A DNA stretch of 13,158 nucleotides from an uncultured Oscillospiraceae bacterium (GTDB lineage: Bacteria; Bacillota; Clostridia; Oscillospirales; Oscillospiraceae), in NCBI GenBank assembly GCA_934630555.1, contig CAKTXB010000033.1, forward strand, positions 1-13,158. The letters run 5' to 3'. Positions 6,808 to 13,072 of this stretch are shown here, piece after piece (position 1 is the first letter of the stretch; each line of letters opens with the position of its first letter). A model generated the notes under the pieces. The model was not told where the DNA came from. It ran no database searches and was given only the letters and a program-made list of their open reading frames with translations. The translations under genes were made by a program, and so were the position numbers.

Positions 6808-7458
6808 ATGGACTACAGAATTTTCCTGGATACCGCCAACATTCACGAAATCGAAGACGCGCTTTCCACGGGCATTGTGGACGGCATTGCGACAAACCCG
6901 AACAAGATGTTTCAGGTGGGCCGCAAGTATGAAGATGTCATTCGTGACATCCGCTCCATTTTTGACGGCCCGGTGGCCGTGGAGGCTATTTCGACCAAGG
7001 CAGAGGACATTGTAGAGGAAGCGCAGCGCTTGTCCGGAATGGCCAAGAACATGGTCATCAAGATCCCCGGCAACAAGGAAGGCATCAAGGCCATCAGCAA
7101 GCTCGTGCCTATGGGGATCGCAACGAACTGCACGCTGCTGTTTAACCCGGCACAGGCGCTGGCGGCCGGCTTGGCCGGGTCGCCGTTCATCAGCCCGTTT
7201 ATCGGCCGTGTGAATGCGTGCGGCATGGATGGCATGAAGCTGTTTTCCGAAGTGCGGAAAATGTATGATTTCTATAATATCAAGTCTGTGGTGATCGCGG
7301 CGTCCATCAAGAATGTATATGACGCGGTGCAGGCCGTCTGTGCGGGTGCGGATTCTCTGGCGCTGACGTATGAGGTATTCAACCAGCTGTTCTCGCATCC
7401 GCTGACAGAGCAGGGCATTGAAAAGTTTACGGCGGATTACCGCGCGATCAACGGCTGA
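6808..7458 (+). CDS. talC: Small transaldolase (TalC/fructose-6-phosphate aldolase family)
   Basis: This 216-residue class I aldolase-fold protein is of the short decameric type. The Schiff-base lysine is Lys85 in VIKIPG. Asp8 (FLDTA), Asn30 (ATNPN) and Thr109 complete the conserved centre, and Arg134, Ser166 and Lys168 match the phosphate-binding positions. At the two positions that separate the chemistries, this protein has Glu59 and Phe131, as in transaldolases. E. coli fructose-6-phosphate aldolase has Gln59 and Tyr131. A transfer reaction (fructose 6-phosphate/sedoheptulose 7-phosphate) is therefore more likely than simple cleavage; automatic annotation may call it fsa. ATG 6808 has GAGGAG 7 bases upstream. 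It probably passes phosphorylated ketose from this locus into the pentose phosphate pool. The loop NKMFQVGRKY after TNP is unusual and might reflect a special substrate. Confidence 0.9.
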   Translation: MDYRIFLDTANIHEIEDALSTGIVDGIATNPNKMFQVGRKYEDVIRDIRSIFDGPVAVEAISTKAEDIVEEAQRLSGMAKNMVIKIPGNKEGIKAISKLVPMGIATNCTLLFNPAQALAAGLAGSPFISPFIGRVNACGMDGMKLFSEVRKMYDFYNIKSVVIAASIKNVYDAVQAVCAGADSLALTYEVFNQLFSHPLTEQGIEKFTADYRAING

Positions 7459-7468
7459 GGGCGCAGGT

Positions 7469-8734
7469 ATGAAGACAAAAGCAGTCCGTCTGTATGGCGC
7501 GAACGACGTGCGGCTGGAGGAATTTGAACTGCCTGAGATCACGGAGGGCGAAATTCTGGCGCGCATTGTGACGGATTCACTTTGTATGTCGTCATATAAG
7601 GCAGCATATATGGGCGCGAGCCACAACCGCGTGCCAGATGACGTGGCGGAGCATCCCATTATATTGGGCCATGAGTTCTGCGGTGAGATCGTGAAGGTCG
7701 GGGCGCGGTGGCAGGCACAGTTCCATCCGGGCGAACGGTTTACCATCCAGCCGGCGCTCAACTACAAAGGACGCATTGACGCACCGGGCTATTCGTTCCC
7801 CTATATTGGCGGCTGCGCAACGTATATCGTGATCCCGGAGATGGTGATGGAGGTCGGGTGCCTGCTGCCATATCATGGCGACGCATTCTTCTATGGTTCG
7901 CTGGCTGAGCCGATGAGCTGTGTGATCGGGTCATTTATGGAGTTCTATCACTCCAAAGCCGGTATTCATGCACATGAGATGGGGATCTTGCCGGATGGCA
8001 ATTTGATCGTGCTGGCGGGCGCCGGGCCGATGGGGTTTGGCGCAGTGGATTTCATCCTTCACGCGGAGCGGCGGCCGGGGCGGCTGGTCGTGACCGACAT
8101 CGACGCAGCGCGGCTGGAGCGCATGGCGGCCCTTATTACGGTGGAGGAAGCAGCGCGCAACGGCGTGGAGCTGCACTATGTGAACACAGCGGTCATTGCA
8201 GATGCGCAGGCGTATCTGATGGCGCTGACGGACGGACACGGTTATGACGACGTGATGGTCATGGCGCCGGTGCGCAGTGTGTGCGAGCAGGCAGACCGCC
8301 TGCTGGCGTTCAACGGCTGCCTGAGCTTCTTCTCCGGGCCGAAGGATACACAGTTCTCGTCGATGGTGAACTTCTATAACATCCACTACCGCGCCACACA
8401 TTATCTTGGCACGGTGGGCGGCAATACGGACGATATGCGGCTGGCGCTTTCCATGTGTGCGGAGGGAAAGATCGATCCTTCTGGCATGATCACGCATGTG
8501 GGAGGCTTGGACAGCGCGGCAGAGGCCACCCTGCATCTGCCTGAGATCCCGGGCGGGAAAAAGCTCATTTATACACAGGTCGCCATGCCGCTGACAGCGA
8601 TCAGCGATTTTGCGGCGCTGGGTAAGGACGACGCATTTTTTGCTGCGCTGGCCGAGATCACGGCACAGCACGGCGGCATTTGGTGCGCGGAAGCGGAGCA
8701 GTATCTGCTGGCGCACGCACCGAAGATCCAGTAA
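7469..8734 (+). CDS. sorE: SorE-like L-sorbose-1-phosphate reductase (zinc-binding MDR)
   Basis: This 421-residue MDR protein matches the SorE family along its whole length as remembered: RLYG near the N-terminus, VTDSLC, PIILGHEFCGEI, PGYSFPYIGG, GHGYDD, GGNTDDMR and the C-terminal GIW..EAE.YLLAHA. Catalytic zinc candidates are Cys39, His68-Glu69 and Glu147 (AEP). The four-Cys structural zinc lobe is absent, as expected for this branch. The nucleotide turn GAGPMG is at 184-189 and Asp210 (VVTD) favours NAD. Known SorE reduces L-sorbose 1-phosphate to D-glucitol 6-phosphate, next to a PTS transporter. Here no PTS is present, but an ABC importer and a sugar kinase are. ATG 7469 lies 10 bases after the transaldolase stop; its ribosome site is modest (GAGG, spacing 8). 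The exact sugar phosphate is not proven. Confidence 0.82.
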   Translation: MKTKAVRLYGANDVRLEEFELPEITEGEILARIVTDSLCMSSYKAAYMGASHNRVPDDVAEHPIILGHEFCGEIVKVGARWQAQFHPGERFTIQPALNYKGRIDAPGYSFPYIGGCATYIVIPEMVMEVGCLLPYHGDAFFYGSLAEPMSCVIGSFMEFYHSKAGIHAHEMGILPDGNLIVLAGAGPMGFGAVDFILHAERRPGRLVVTDIDAARLERMAALITVEEAARNGVELHYVNTAVIADAQAYLMALTDGHGYDDVMVMAPVRSVCEQADRLLAFNGCLSFFSGPKDTQFSSMVNFYNIHYRATHYLGTVGGNTDDMRLALSMCAEGKIDPSGMITHVGGLDSAAEATLHLPEIPGGKKLIYTQVAMPLTAISDFAALGKDDAFFAALAEITAQHGGIWCAEAEQYLLAHAPKIQ

Positions 8735-8747
8735 AGGAGAGACGATA

Positions 8748-9785
8748 ATGGTTAATAAAGCAGCGTATATGACAGACGTCAACACCATGTTTTTTAAAGA
8801 AGTGCCTATGCCGCAGCCAGGGCCGAAGGACGTGGTGGTCAAGGTGGAATACTGCGGTATCTGCGGCTCGGATGTACATTACTATAATAAGGGCCGTATT
8901 GGCGATTATGTTGTACAGGGCGAATTCGTTCTGGGCCACGAGGTAGCCGGCACAGTGACGGAACTTGGCAGTGAGGTGACGAGCCTGAAGGTCGGCGACC
9001 GCGTGGCATTGGAGCCGGGCATTACCTGCGGGCATTGCGAGCAGTGCAAGGAAGGCAAATACAATTTGTGCAAGGATGTCATCTTCTTTGCGACGCCGCC
9101 GGTACAGGGCGCGCTGCAAAACTTTGTGAAGCATCCGGCCGATATGTGCTTTAAGCTGCCGGAGAATGTTTCCACAAAGGAAGGCGCGCTTGTGGAGCCG
9201 CTGGCGGTGGGTCTGCATGCCTGCAAGCAGGGCGGCGTGGGCCTTGGCGACAGCGTGGTCATTCTGGGCGCCGGCTGCATCGGACTTGTGACGCTGCTGT
9301 CGGCAAAGGCCATGGGCGCATCCAATGTGATCGTGGTCGACCTGGTGGAAAAGCGGCTGGAATACGCCAAGAAGCTGGGCGCAAATCATGTTATCAATGC
9401 AAAAACAGAGGACGTGGAAACAAAGATCGCGGAGCTTCTGGGTGAACGCGGCGCGGATGTGGTGCTGGAAACGGCAGGGTCGCCAAAGACGATCTATCAG
9501 ACGCCGTTTTTTGCCAAGCGCGGCGGCACGGTGGTGCTGGTGGGGTTGGCAGTTGATTCGACGCTGCAATACAACTTCTCACAGGTGATGAACAAGGAAC
9601 TGACCATTAAGTCAGTATTTCGGTATCGCAACCTGTATCCGACGGCCATCAATGCCATTGCCGACGGCAGCATTGACGTTAAGCAGATCGTGACGCATGA
9701 GTTCAAGTTTGAGGACGCCAAGCTGGCGTTTGACACGGTGATCGCCGACGCGCAGAATGTAGTGAAGGGTGTAATTGCACTGTAA
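8748..9785 (+). CDS. Sorbitol/xylitol dehydrogenase-type zinc MDR
   Basis: This 345-residue NAD-dependent polyol 2-dehydrogenase-type enzyme has CGICGSDVHYYNKGRIGDYV (36-55) and FFATPPVQGAL (113-123), both hallmarks of sorbitol dehydrogenase and D-xylulose reductase. Catalytic zinc: Cys36, His64-Glu65 and Glu150 (VEP). Structural zinc lobe: Cys94, 97, 100 and 108. The cofactor turn GAGCIG is at 174-179, and Asp198 (VVD) selects NAD. It should convert a free hexitol or pentitol to a ketose, for example glucitol to fructose, iditol to sorbose, or xylitol to xylulose. ATG 8748 has AAAGGAG 8 bases upstream, and the stop codon of the SorE-like gene lies within this ribosome site, so the two are tightly coupled. 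It is the likely entry enzyme if the imported compound is a polyol. Confidence 0.92.
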   Translation: MVNKAAYMTDVNTMFFKEVPMPQPGPKDVVVKVEYCGICGSDVHYYNKGRIGDYVVQGEFVLGHEVAGTVTELGSEVTSLKVGDRVALEPGITCGHCEQCKEGKYNLCKDVIFFATPPVQGALQNFVKHPADMCFKLPENVSTKEGALVEPLAVGLHACKQGGVGLGDSVVILGAGCIGLVTLLSAKAMGASNVIVVDLVEKRLEYAKKLGANHVINAKTEDVETKIAELLGERGADVVLETAGSPKTIYQTPFFAKRGGTVVLVGLAVDSTLQYNFSQVMNKELTIKSVFRYRNLYPTAINAIADGSIDVKQIVTHEFKFEDAKLAFDTVIADAQNVVKGVIAL

Positions 9786-9820
9786 AGACACGGCGCGTCC
9801 GCATCCGGGCAGACTGCTGT

Positions 9821-9862
9821 AAAAAACGGGCGGGCAGGGTGTTTGCACTCTGCCCGCATTTT
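9821..9862 (+). terminator. Terminator-like stem-loop before the pyranase gene
   Basis: A run of six A (9821-9826) precedes a 12-step stem, GCGGGCAG (9830-9837) with CTGCCCGC (9850-9857) plus a G-T pair and GTG/CAC, around a TTTG loop. After one A, TTTT (9859-9862) follows. A second CGGGCAG at 9806-9812 could pair with the same 3' arm. The T-run is short, so termination is probably incomplete. The next start codon is only 17 bases away and uses AAAGGAG at 9865-9871. Confidence 0.6.
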
Positions 9863-9879
9863 GAAAAGGAGAGAAATTT

Positions 9880-10308
9880 ATGAAACGACAGGGTGTCATC
9901 AATCAGCCGCTGAGCAGCGCGCTGGCAGGGTTGGGGCATGGCGACTATTTTTTGCTGTGCGATGCGGGGTTTCCCATTCCCAAAAGTGTGGAGCGCATCG
10001 ACCTGGCATTGTGCTTTGGCGTGCCGTCCATGCAGCAGTGTCTGGAGGCGATCTTACGCGAGATCGTGGTGCAAAAGGTGACGTATGCCGCTGAAATGCC
10101 CGGACTGAACGCAGAAGGCGCAGCCTATATCCAGAGACTGTTCAAAAATCAGGAGGTCGTGCAGGTATCGCAGAGCGAGCTGGTACGACTGGCACAGGGG
10201 GCAAAGTTTATTGTGCGCAGCGGCGAGCTTGGGTGTTATTCCAACATCCTGCTGGAGGCAGCCTCTGGTGTGGAGCAGTTTAAGAAGGAACTCATCATTG
10301 ACCCGTAA
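9880..10308 (+). CDS. rbsD: RbsD/FucU-family sugar pyranase (mutarotase)
   Basis: This 142-residue protein matches RbsD (139 residues in E. coli) throughout. Catalytic His20 lies in LGHGD, CDAGFPIPKS is at 27-36, and the C-terminal sugar-binding segment RSGE is at 113-116 with Tyr120 and Asn122. RbsD converts the pyranose ring form of ribose to the furanose form that ribokinase uses; FucU does a similar job with fucose. The function here is therefore non-redox ring-form conversion in the cytoplasm, supplying the kinase encoded 25 bases downstream. AAAGGAG lies 8 bases before the ATG. In a locus rich in polyol dehydrogenases the real substrate may be a ketose instead of ribose; that is inference. 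Confidence 0.9.
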   Translation: MKRQGVINQPLSSALAGLGHGDYFLLCDAGFPIPKSVERIDLALCFGVPSMQQCLEAILREIVVQKVTYAAEMPGLNAEGAAYIQRLFKNQEVVQVSQSELVRLAQGAKFIVRSGELGCYSNILLEAASGVEQFKKELIIDP

Positions 10309-10333
10309 GGGCAGGCAGAGAAAAGGGGAAACT

Positions 10334-11467
10334 ATGGGCATCTTGGAAAAACCGATCGTTGTAGCGGGGCTGGTGTGCGTGGACATTACACCGCAGTTTG
10401 CGGCGGATGGCGGCTACAGCCTGCAATCGTGCCTGCAGCCGGGTAAGATCGTGCGAACGCATGGCGTGACCATCAGTGCCGGGGGCGTGGTGGCAAACAC
10501 GGGGCTTGCGCTGCGAAAACTGGGGGCGAAGGTCCACCTGATGTACATGGTGTCGGATGACCCCTTCGGCAAAATGGTGACGGAGCAGCTGGAGGCGGCG
10601 TGCGTACCGGCAACGCGGCGCGTGACATATGAATCGGCAACAAGTTATTCGGTCATTCTGGCCCTGCCGGGGAGCGACCGCATTATTTTGCATGACGTGG
10701 GGGCAAATGACATTTTGGACGACACGGACTTTGACTATGACGTCATTCAAAATGCGTGCATCTTTCACTTTGGCTATCCGCAAAGCATGCGGCAGTTTTA
10801 TTTGAACAAGGCTGAAAAACTGGTGCGGATGTATGAACGCGTACACAGTATGGGCGTTGCAACATCGTTGGACATGGCGATGGCTGATGCGGCGAGTGAA
10901 TGCGGCCGTGTGGACTGGGGCAGTGTTGTGAAAAGGGTGCTGCCATATGTGGATCTGTTTGAACCGAGCCTGGAAGAGATCTGCTGGGCGGTCGACCCGG
11001 AGCGGTATGCCGCGTGGAACGCGCAGGCTGTGGCGGAAGGGAAGTCTATTTTGCAGATCGTGCCGCAGGATTATGTACCGGAACTGGCTGAACGGCTGCT
11101 GCAATGGGGCGGCCGTGTGGTGCTCATTAAATGCGGAGAAAAGGGCATGTATCTGCGCACTGCGTCACAGGCGCGGCTGGACGATATTGGCGGCGGACTG
11201 GCAGAAAACCTGCGTGGTTGGGGCGACCAGGCTATTTGGATGCCATGTTTTCACGTGGATACGGTGCGCTCCGGAACAGGTGCGGGCGACACAAGCATTG
11301 CAGGGTTTTTATATGCGATCCAGCGGGGGTTCCCGGTGCGGCGGTGCGTGGAATTGGCTGCGGCCACAGGCGCGTGCTGTGTGACAGCGTACGATGCGCT
11401 GAGCGCGATCGAGCCGCTGGACGCCATCAATGCGAAAATCGAGGCAGGCTGGAAACACAGTGAATAA
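10334..11467 (+). CDS. PfkB-family sugar kinase, enlarged
   Basis: This 377-residue cytoplasmic ATP-dependent carbohydrate kinase has the N-terminal sugar-binding motif SAGGVVANTGLALRKLGAKV (48-67) and the C-terminal PfkB signature RSGTGAGDTSIAGF (312-325), where GAGD (316-319) forms the anion hole and Asp319 is the catalytic base. It is about 40-70 residues longer than ribokinase. Extra stretches appear around 219-245 and 276-302, so it is probably not a plain ribokinase or fructokinase. ATG 10334 has AAGGGG 5 bases upstream. Pairing with the pyranase mimics the RbsD-RbsK module. The phosphorylated sugar cannot be read off; the SorE-like neighbour suggests a ketose phosphorylated at C1. Codon use resembles the surrounding genes. 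Confidence 0.88.
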   Translation: MGILEKPIVVAGLVCVDITPQFAADGGYSLQSCLQPGKIVRTHGVTISAGGVVANTGLALRKLGAKVHLMYMVSDDPFGKMVTEQLEAACVPATRRVTYESATSYSVILALPGSDRIILHDVGANDILDDTDFDYDVIQNACIFHFGYPQSMRQFYLNKAEKLVRMYERVHSMGVATSLDMAMADAASECGRVDWGSVVKRVLPYVDLFEPSLEEICWAVDPERYAAWNAQAVAEGKSILQIVPQDYVPELAERLLQWGGRVVLIKCGEKGMYLRTASQARLDDIGGGLAENLRGWGDQAIWMPCFHVDTVRSGTGAGDTSIAGFLYAIQRGFPVRRCVELAAATGACCVTAYDALSAIEPLDAINAKIEAGWKHSE

Positions 11468-11482
11468 AGGGCGGTGCAGACG

Positions 11483-11863
11483 ATGGCGCCGGCACTTTTG
11501 CACGTCATTTTGCCCACGTCTGCGCCGCTCCTGCTGGTTTTGACGCTGGGGCTGGCAGCTTTGGACTTTTGGCTGCGGAAAACGGTACAGTTTGGCTGTT
11601 ACAGCTTGCCAATGGCGTTGGCGGAAGCAGAGGGAAGCCTTGCCGTACCGCGGATGACGATCCAGTTTTTTGCCGCCGCCGTTTCCGGCGATCGATCTAT
11701 GCCGCACAGAGCGCCAGAGCGCTGCGGCGGCCGGGGCGTGCTCAGCGGCGACGGTGGGCACGCTGGCGGCATTCTGCATCATCACGGCAGCGGCCTGAAG
11801 GGAACAGGTGGTGTTGTGGTGAGCATTTTAGTGAAACCGCTTGCATTTGAGAAATCAAACTGA
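11483..11863 (+). CDS. Hypothetical small protein or decayed gene, doubtful
   Basis: No gene is recognised between the kinase and the right repressor (11468-11905). The best open frame starts at ATG 11483, with AAAGGG overlapping the kinase stop, and reads 126 residues to 11863. Its first part has a hydrophobic stretch (LLLVLTLGLAALDFWL, about residues 16-31) and codon use like real genes. Its second part is odd (GGHAGGILHHHGSGLKG) and looks non-coding. A different frame, from about 11655 to the stop at 11806-11808, is open with G/C-rich third positions and another hydrophobic stretch (GTLAAFCIITAAA). This could be a frameshifted membrane-protein gene or chance. The repressor promoter overlaps its end. 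Confidence 0.25.
   Translation: MAPALLHVILPTSAPLLLVLTLGLAALDFWLRKTVQFGCYSLPMALAEAEGSLAVPRMTIQFFAAAVSGDRSMPHRAPERCGGRGVLSGDGGHAGGILHHHGSGLKGTGGVVVSILVKPLAFEKSN
11832..11846 (+). promoter_or_regulatory. Candidate cre site (CcpA catabolite control)
   Basis: TGAAACCGCTTGCAT, read on the minus strand, fits the broad cre consensus WTGNAANCGNWNNCW at every defined position; on the plus strand it fits TGWAANCGNTNWCA with one mismatch. It overlaps the -35 box of the right repressor promoter, a position where CcpA binding would block RNA polymerase. The match is seen in the sequence. Binding is inference, and the organism must encode CcpA. Confidence 0.6.
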
Positions 11864-11869
11864 TAAAAT
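11841..11869 (+). promoter_or_regulatory. Promoter of the right ROK repressor
   Basis: The -35 box TTGCAT (11841-11846), a 17-base spacer and the -10 box TAAAAT (11864-11869) are present, with TG one base before the -10 (11861-11862) giving an extended -10. The -10 box is identical to that of the main operon promoter. Transcription would start near 11876, about 30 bases before the ATG at 11906. Confidence 0.7.
11846..11859 (+). promoter_or_regulatory. Operator-like palindrome between -35 and -10
   Basis: TTTGAGAAATCAAA has perfect 5-base arms (TTTGA/TCAAA) around GAAA. It lies wholly in the promoter spacer except for one base of the -35 box, a classic repressor position that would suit autoregulation by the adjacent ROK protein. 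The 9-mer TTTGAGAAA recurs at 512-520 upstream of the main operon promoter. Confidence 0.5.
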
Positions 11870-11905
11870 AAAACCAAAAGTGGGAAAAGGCGAGAAAGGC
11901 AGACA

Positions 11906-13030
11906 ATGGGAACACCAAACATGGAACTAAAACGGATCAACCGCAACCGGATCTTTCGTTCTATTTTGCGAAAGGGAACGACCTCGAAAGCGGAGATCGC
12001 CTATGAACTACAGATCAGCCTTCCAACAGTGACGCAGAACATTGCGGCACTGAAAGCGGAAGGGCTGGTCGTGGAAAGCGGCGAGTACGAATCCACGGGC
12101 GGTCGCCGGGCAAAGATGCTTTCGTGCAGCGCGCGGGCGCGCGTGGCGGTGGGCATCAATGTGACCCGTAACCACATCAGCGCGGTGGTGATGGACTTGT
12201 TCGGTGGCCTGATCGACAGCGTGCGTGAGAGCTGGGATTGCATCGATACGCAGAGCACCATCCGTAAGATCCAGGAACTGACGGAACGAATGCTCATTGC
12301 CAATGCGATCGACGACCAGACGGTACTGGGCGTGGGGATCGCGCTGCCGGCCATTATCGATACGGATAATCTGACCGTGAAAACGGCGCTGGTCGTGCCG
12401 CTGCCGATGGATTTTTATCAGCAGCTGCGGACCTATATCCGCTTTCCATATGCACTTTTTAACGACGCAAACTGCGGCGGTTTTGCAGAGTTGTGGAGCC
12501 GGCGTCCGATGGAGCGGGATATTTTCTATTTCAGCCTCAGCGGCACGGTGGGCGGCGCGGCGGTCATCAACAACCAGATCTACACTGGCTGCGATTTTAC
12601 CGGCGGCGAGGTCGGGCATATGACGCTTGTGCCGAATGGCCGGAGGTGCTATTGCGGCAAGCGCGGATGTGTGGACTGCTATTGCAGCAGCAACCGCCTG
12701 GCGGAGCTTGCGCCGAATGGCGACCTGGCGGCGTTTTTTGCAGCGTATCAGCGCGGCGACGCGGCGGCGCAGCAGCGGATGGAGGAATATCTGGACTATT
12801 TGACCGTTGCCATCCACAATGTACGGATGCTGTTTGACTGCAATATTATTCTGGGCGGCTACGTAGGCAGCTACAGCCATCTGTTTTTGGATGCGCTGAA
12901 AAAGCGGCTGTTTGCGGCGGACACGTTTGGCCACGACGTCAGCTATGTGACAGGCTGCCATTACAACACAGAGGCGGCGGCTGTTGGCGCGGCGCTGATG
13001 TATACGAGCAAATTCATTGACACGATCTAA
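11906..13030 (+). CDS. ROK-family transcriptional repressor (NagC/Mlc/XylR type)
   Basis: This is a complete 374-residue regulator. The N-terminal winged helix-turn-helix spans about 10-60 (SKAEIAYELQISLPTVTQNI at 27-46), followed by GGRRAK. The sensing domain (from about 78) has the ROK features: NDAN (186-189), EVGH (235-238) and the zinc site His238-x9-Cys248-x-Cys250-x4-Cys255, with extra Cys258 and Cys260. The ATP-binding DxGxT loop is replaced by GINVTRN, so it should sense sugar without phosphorylating it. ATG 11906 has AAAGG 6 bases upstream; a second ATG at 11921 is possible. It has its own promoter with cre-like and palindromic sites, and a strong terminator follows. It probably controls this locus and itself; the effector is unknown. 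Confidence 0.93.
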   Translation: MGTPNMELKRINRNRIFRSILRKGTTSKAEIAYELQISLPTVTQNIAALKAEGLVVESGEYESTGGRRAKMLSCSARARVAVGINVTRNHISAVVMDLFGGLIDSVRESWDCIDTQSTIRKIQELTERMLIANAIDDQTVLGVGIALPAIIDTDNLTVKTALVVPLPMDFYQQLRTYIRFPYALFNDANCGGFAELWSRRPMERDIFYFSLSGTVGGAAVINNQIYTGCDFTGGEVGHMTLVPNGRRCYCGKRGCVDCYCSSNRLAELAPNGDLAAFFAAYQRGDAAAQQRMEEYLDYLTVAIHNVRMLFDCNIILGGYVGSYSHLFLDALKKRLFAADTFGHDVSYVTGCHYNTEAAAVGAALMYTSKFIDTI

Positions 13031-13040
13031 ACTGCGATAC

Positions 13041-13072
13041 AAAGCCCCCGGCCGATCGGCCGGGGGCTTTTT
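13041..13072. terminator. Strong palindromic, probably bidirectional terminator
   Basis: Bases 13041-13070 form a perfect 30-base palindrome: 13 pairs beginning AAAGCCCCCGGCC, with GATC as the loop. It is flanked by AAA on the left and TTTTT (13068-13072) on the right. It lies 10 bases after the repressor stop and would end transcription from the left; because of its symmetry it may also stop transcription arriving from the right. Confidence 0.92.

Noticed and set aside
11474..11499. Kinase-gene terminator formed by GTGC/GCAC followed by TTTT
   Set aside because: Only 4-5 pairs with a 14-base loop; too weak to call.
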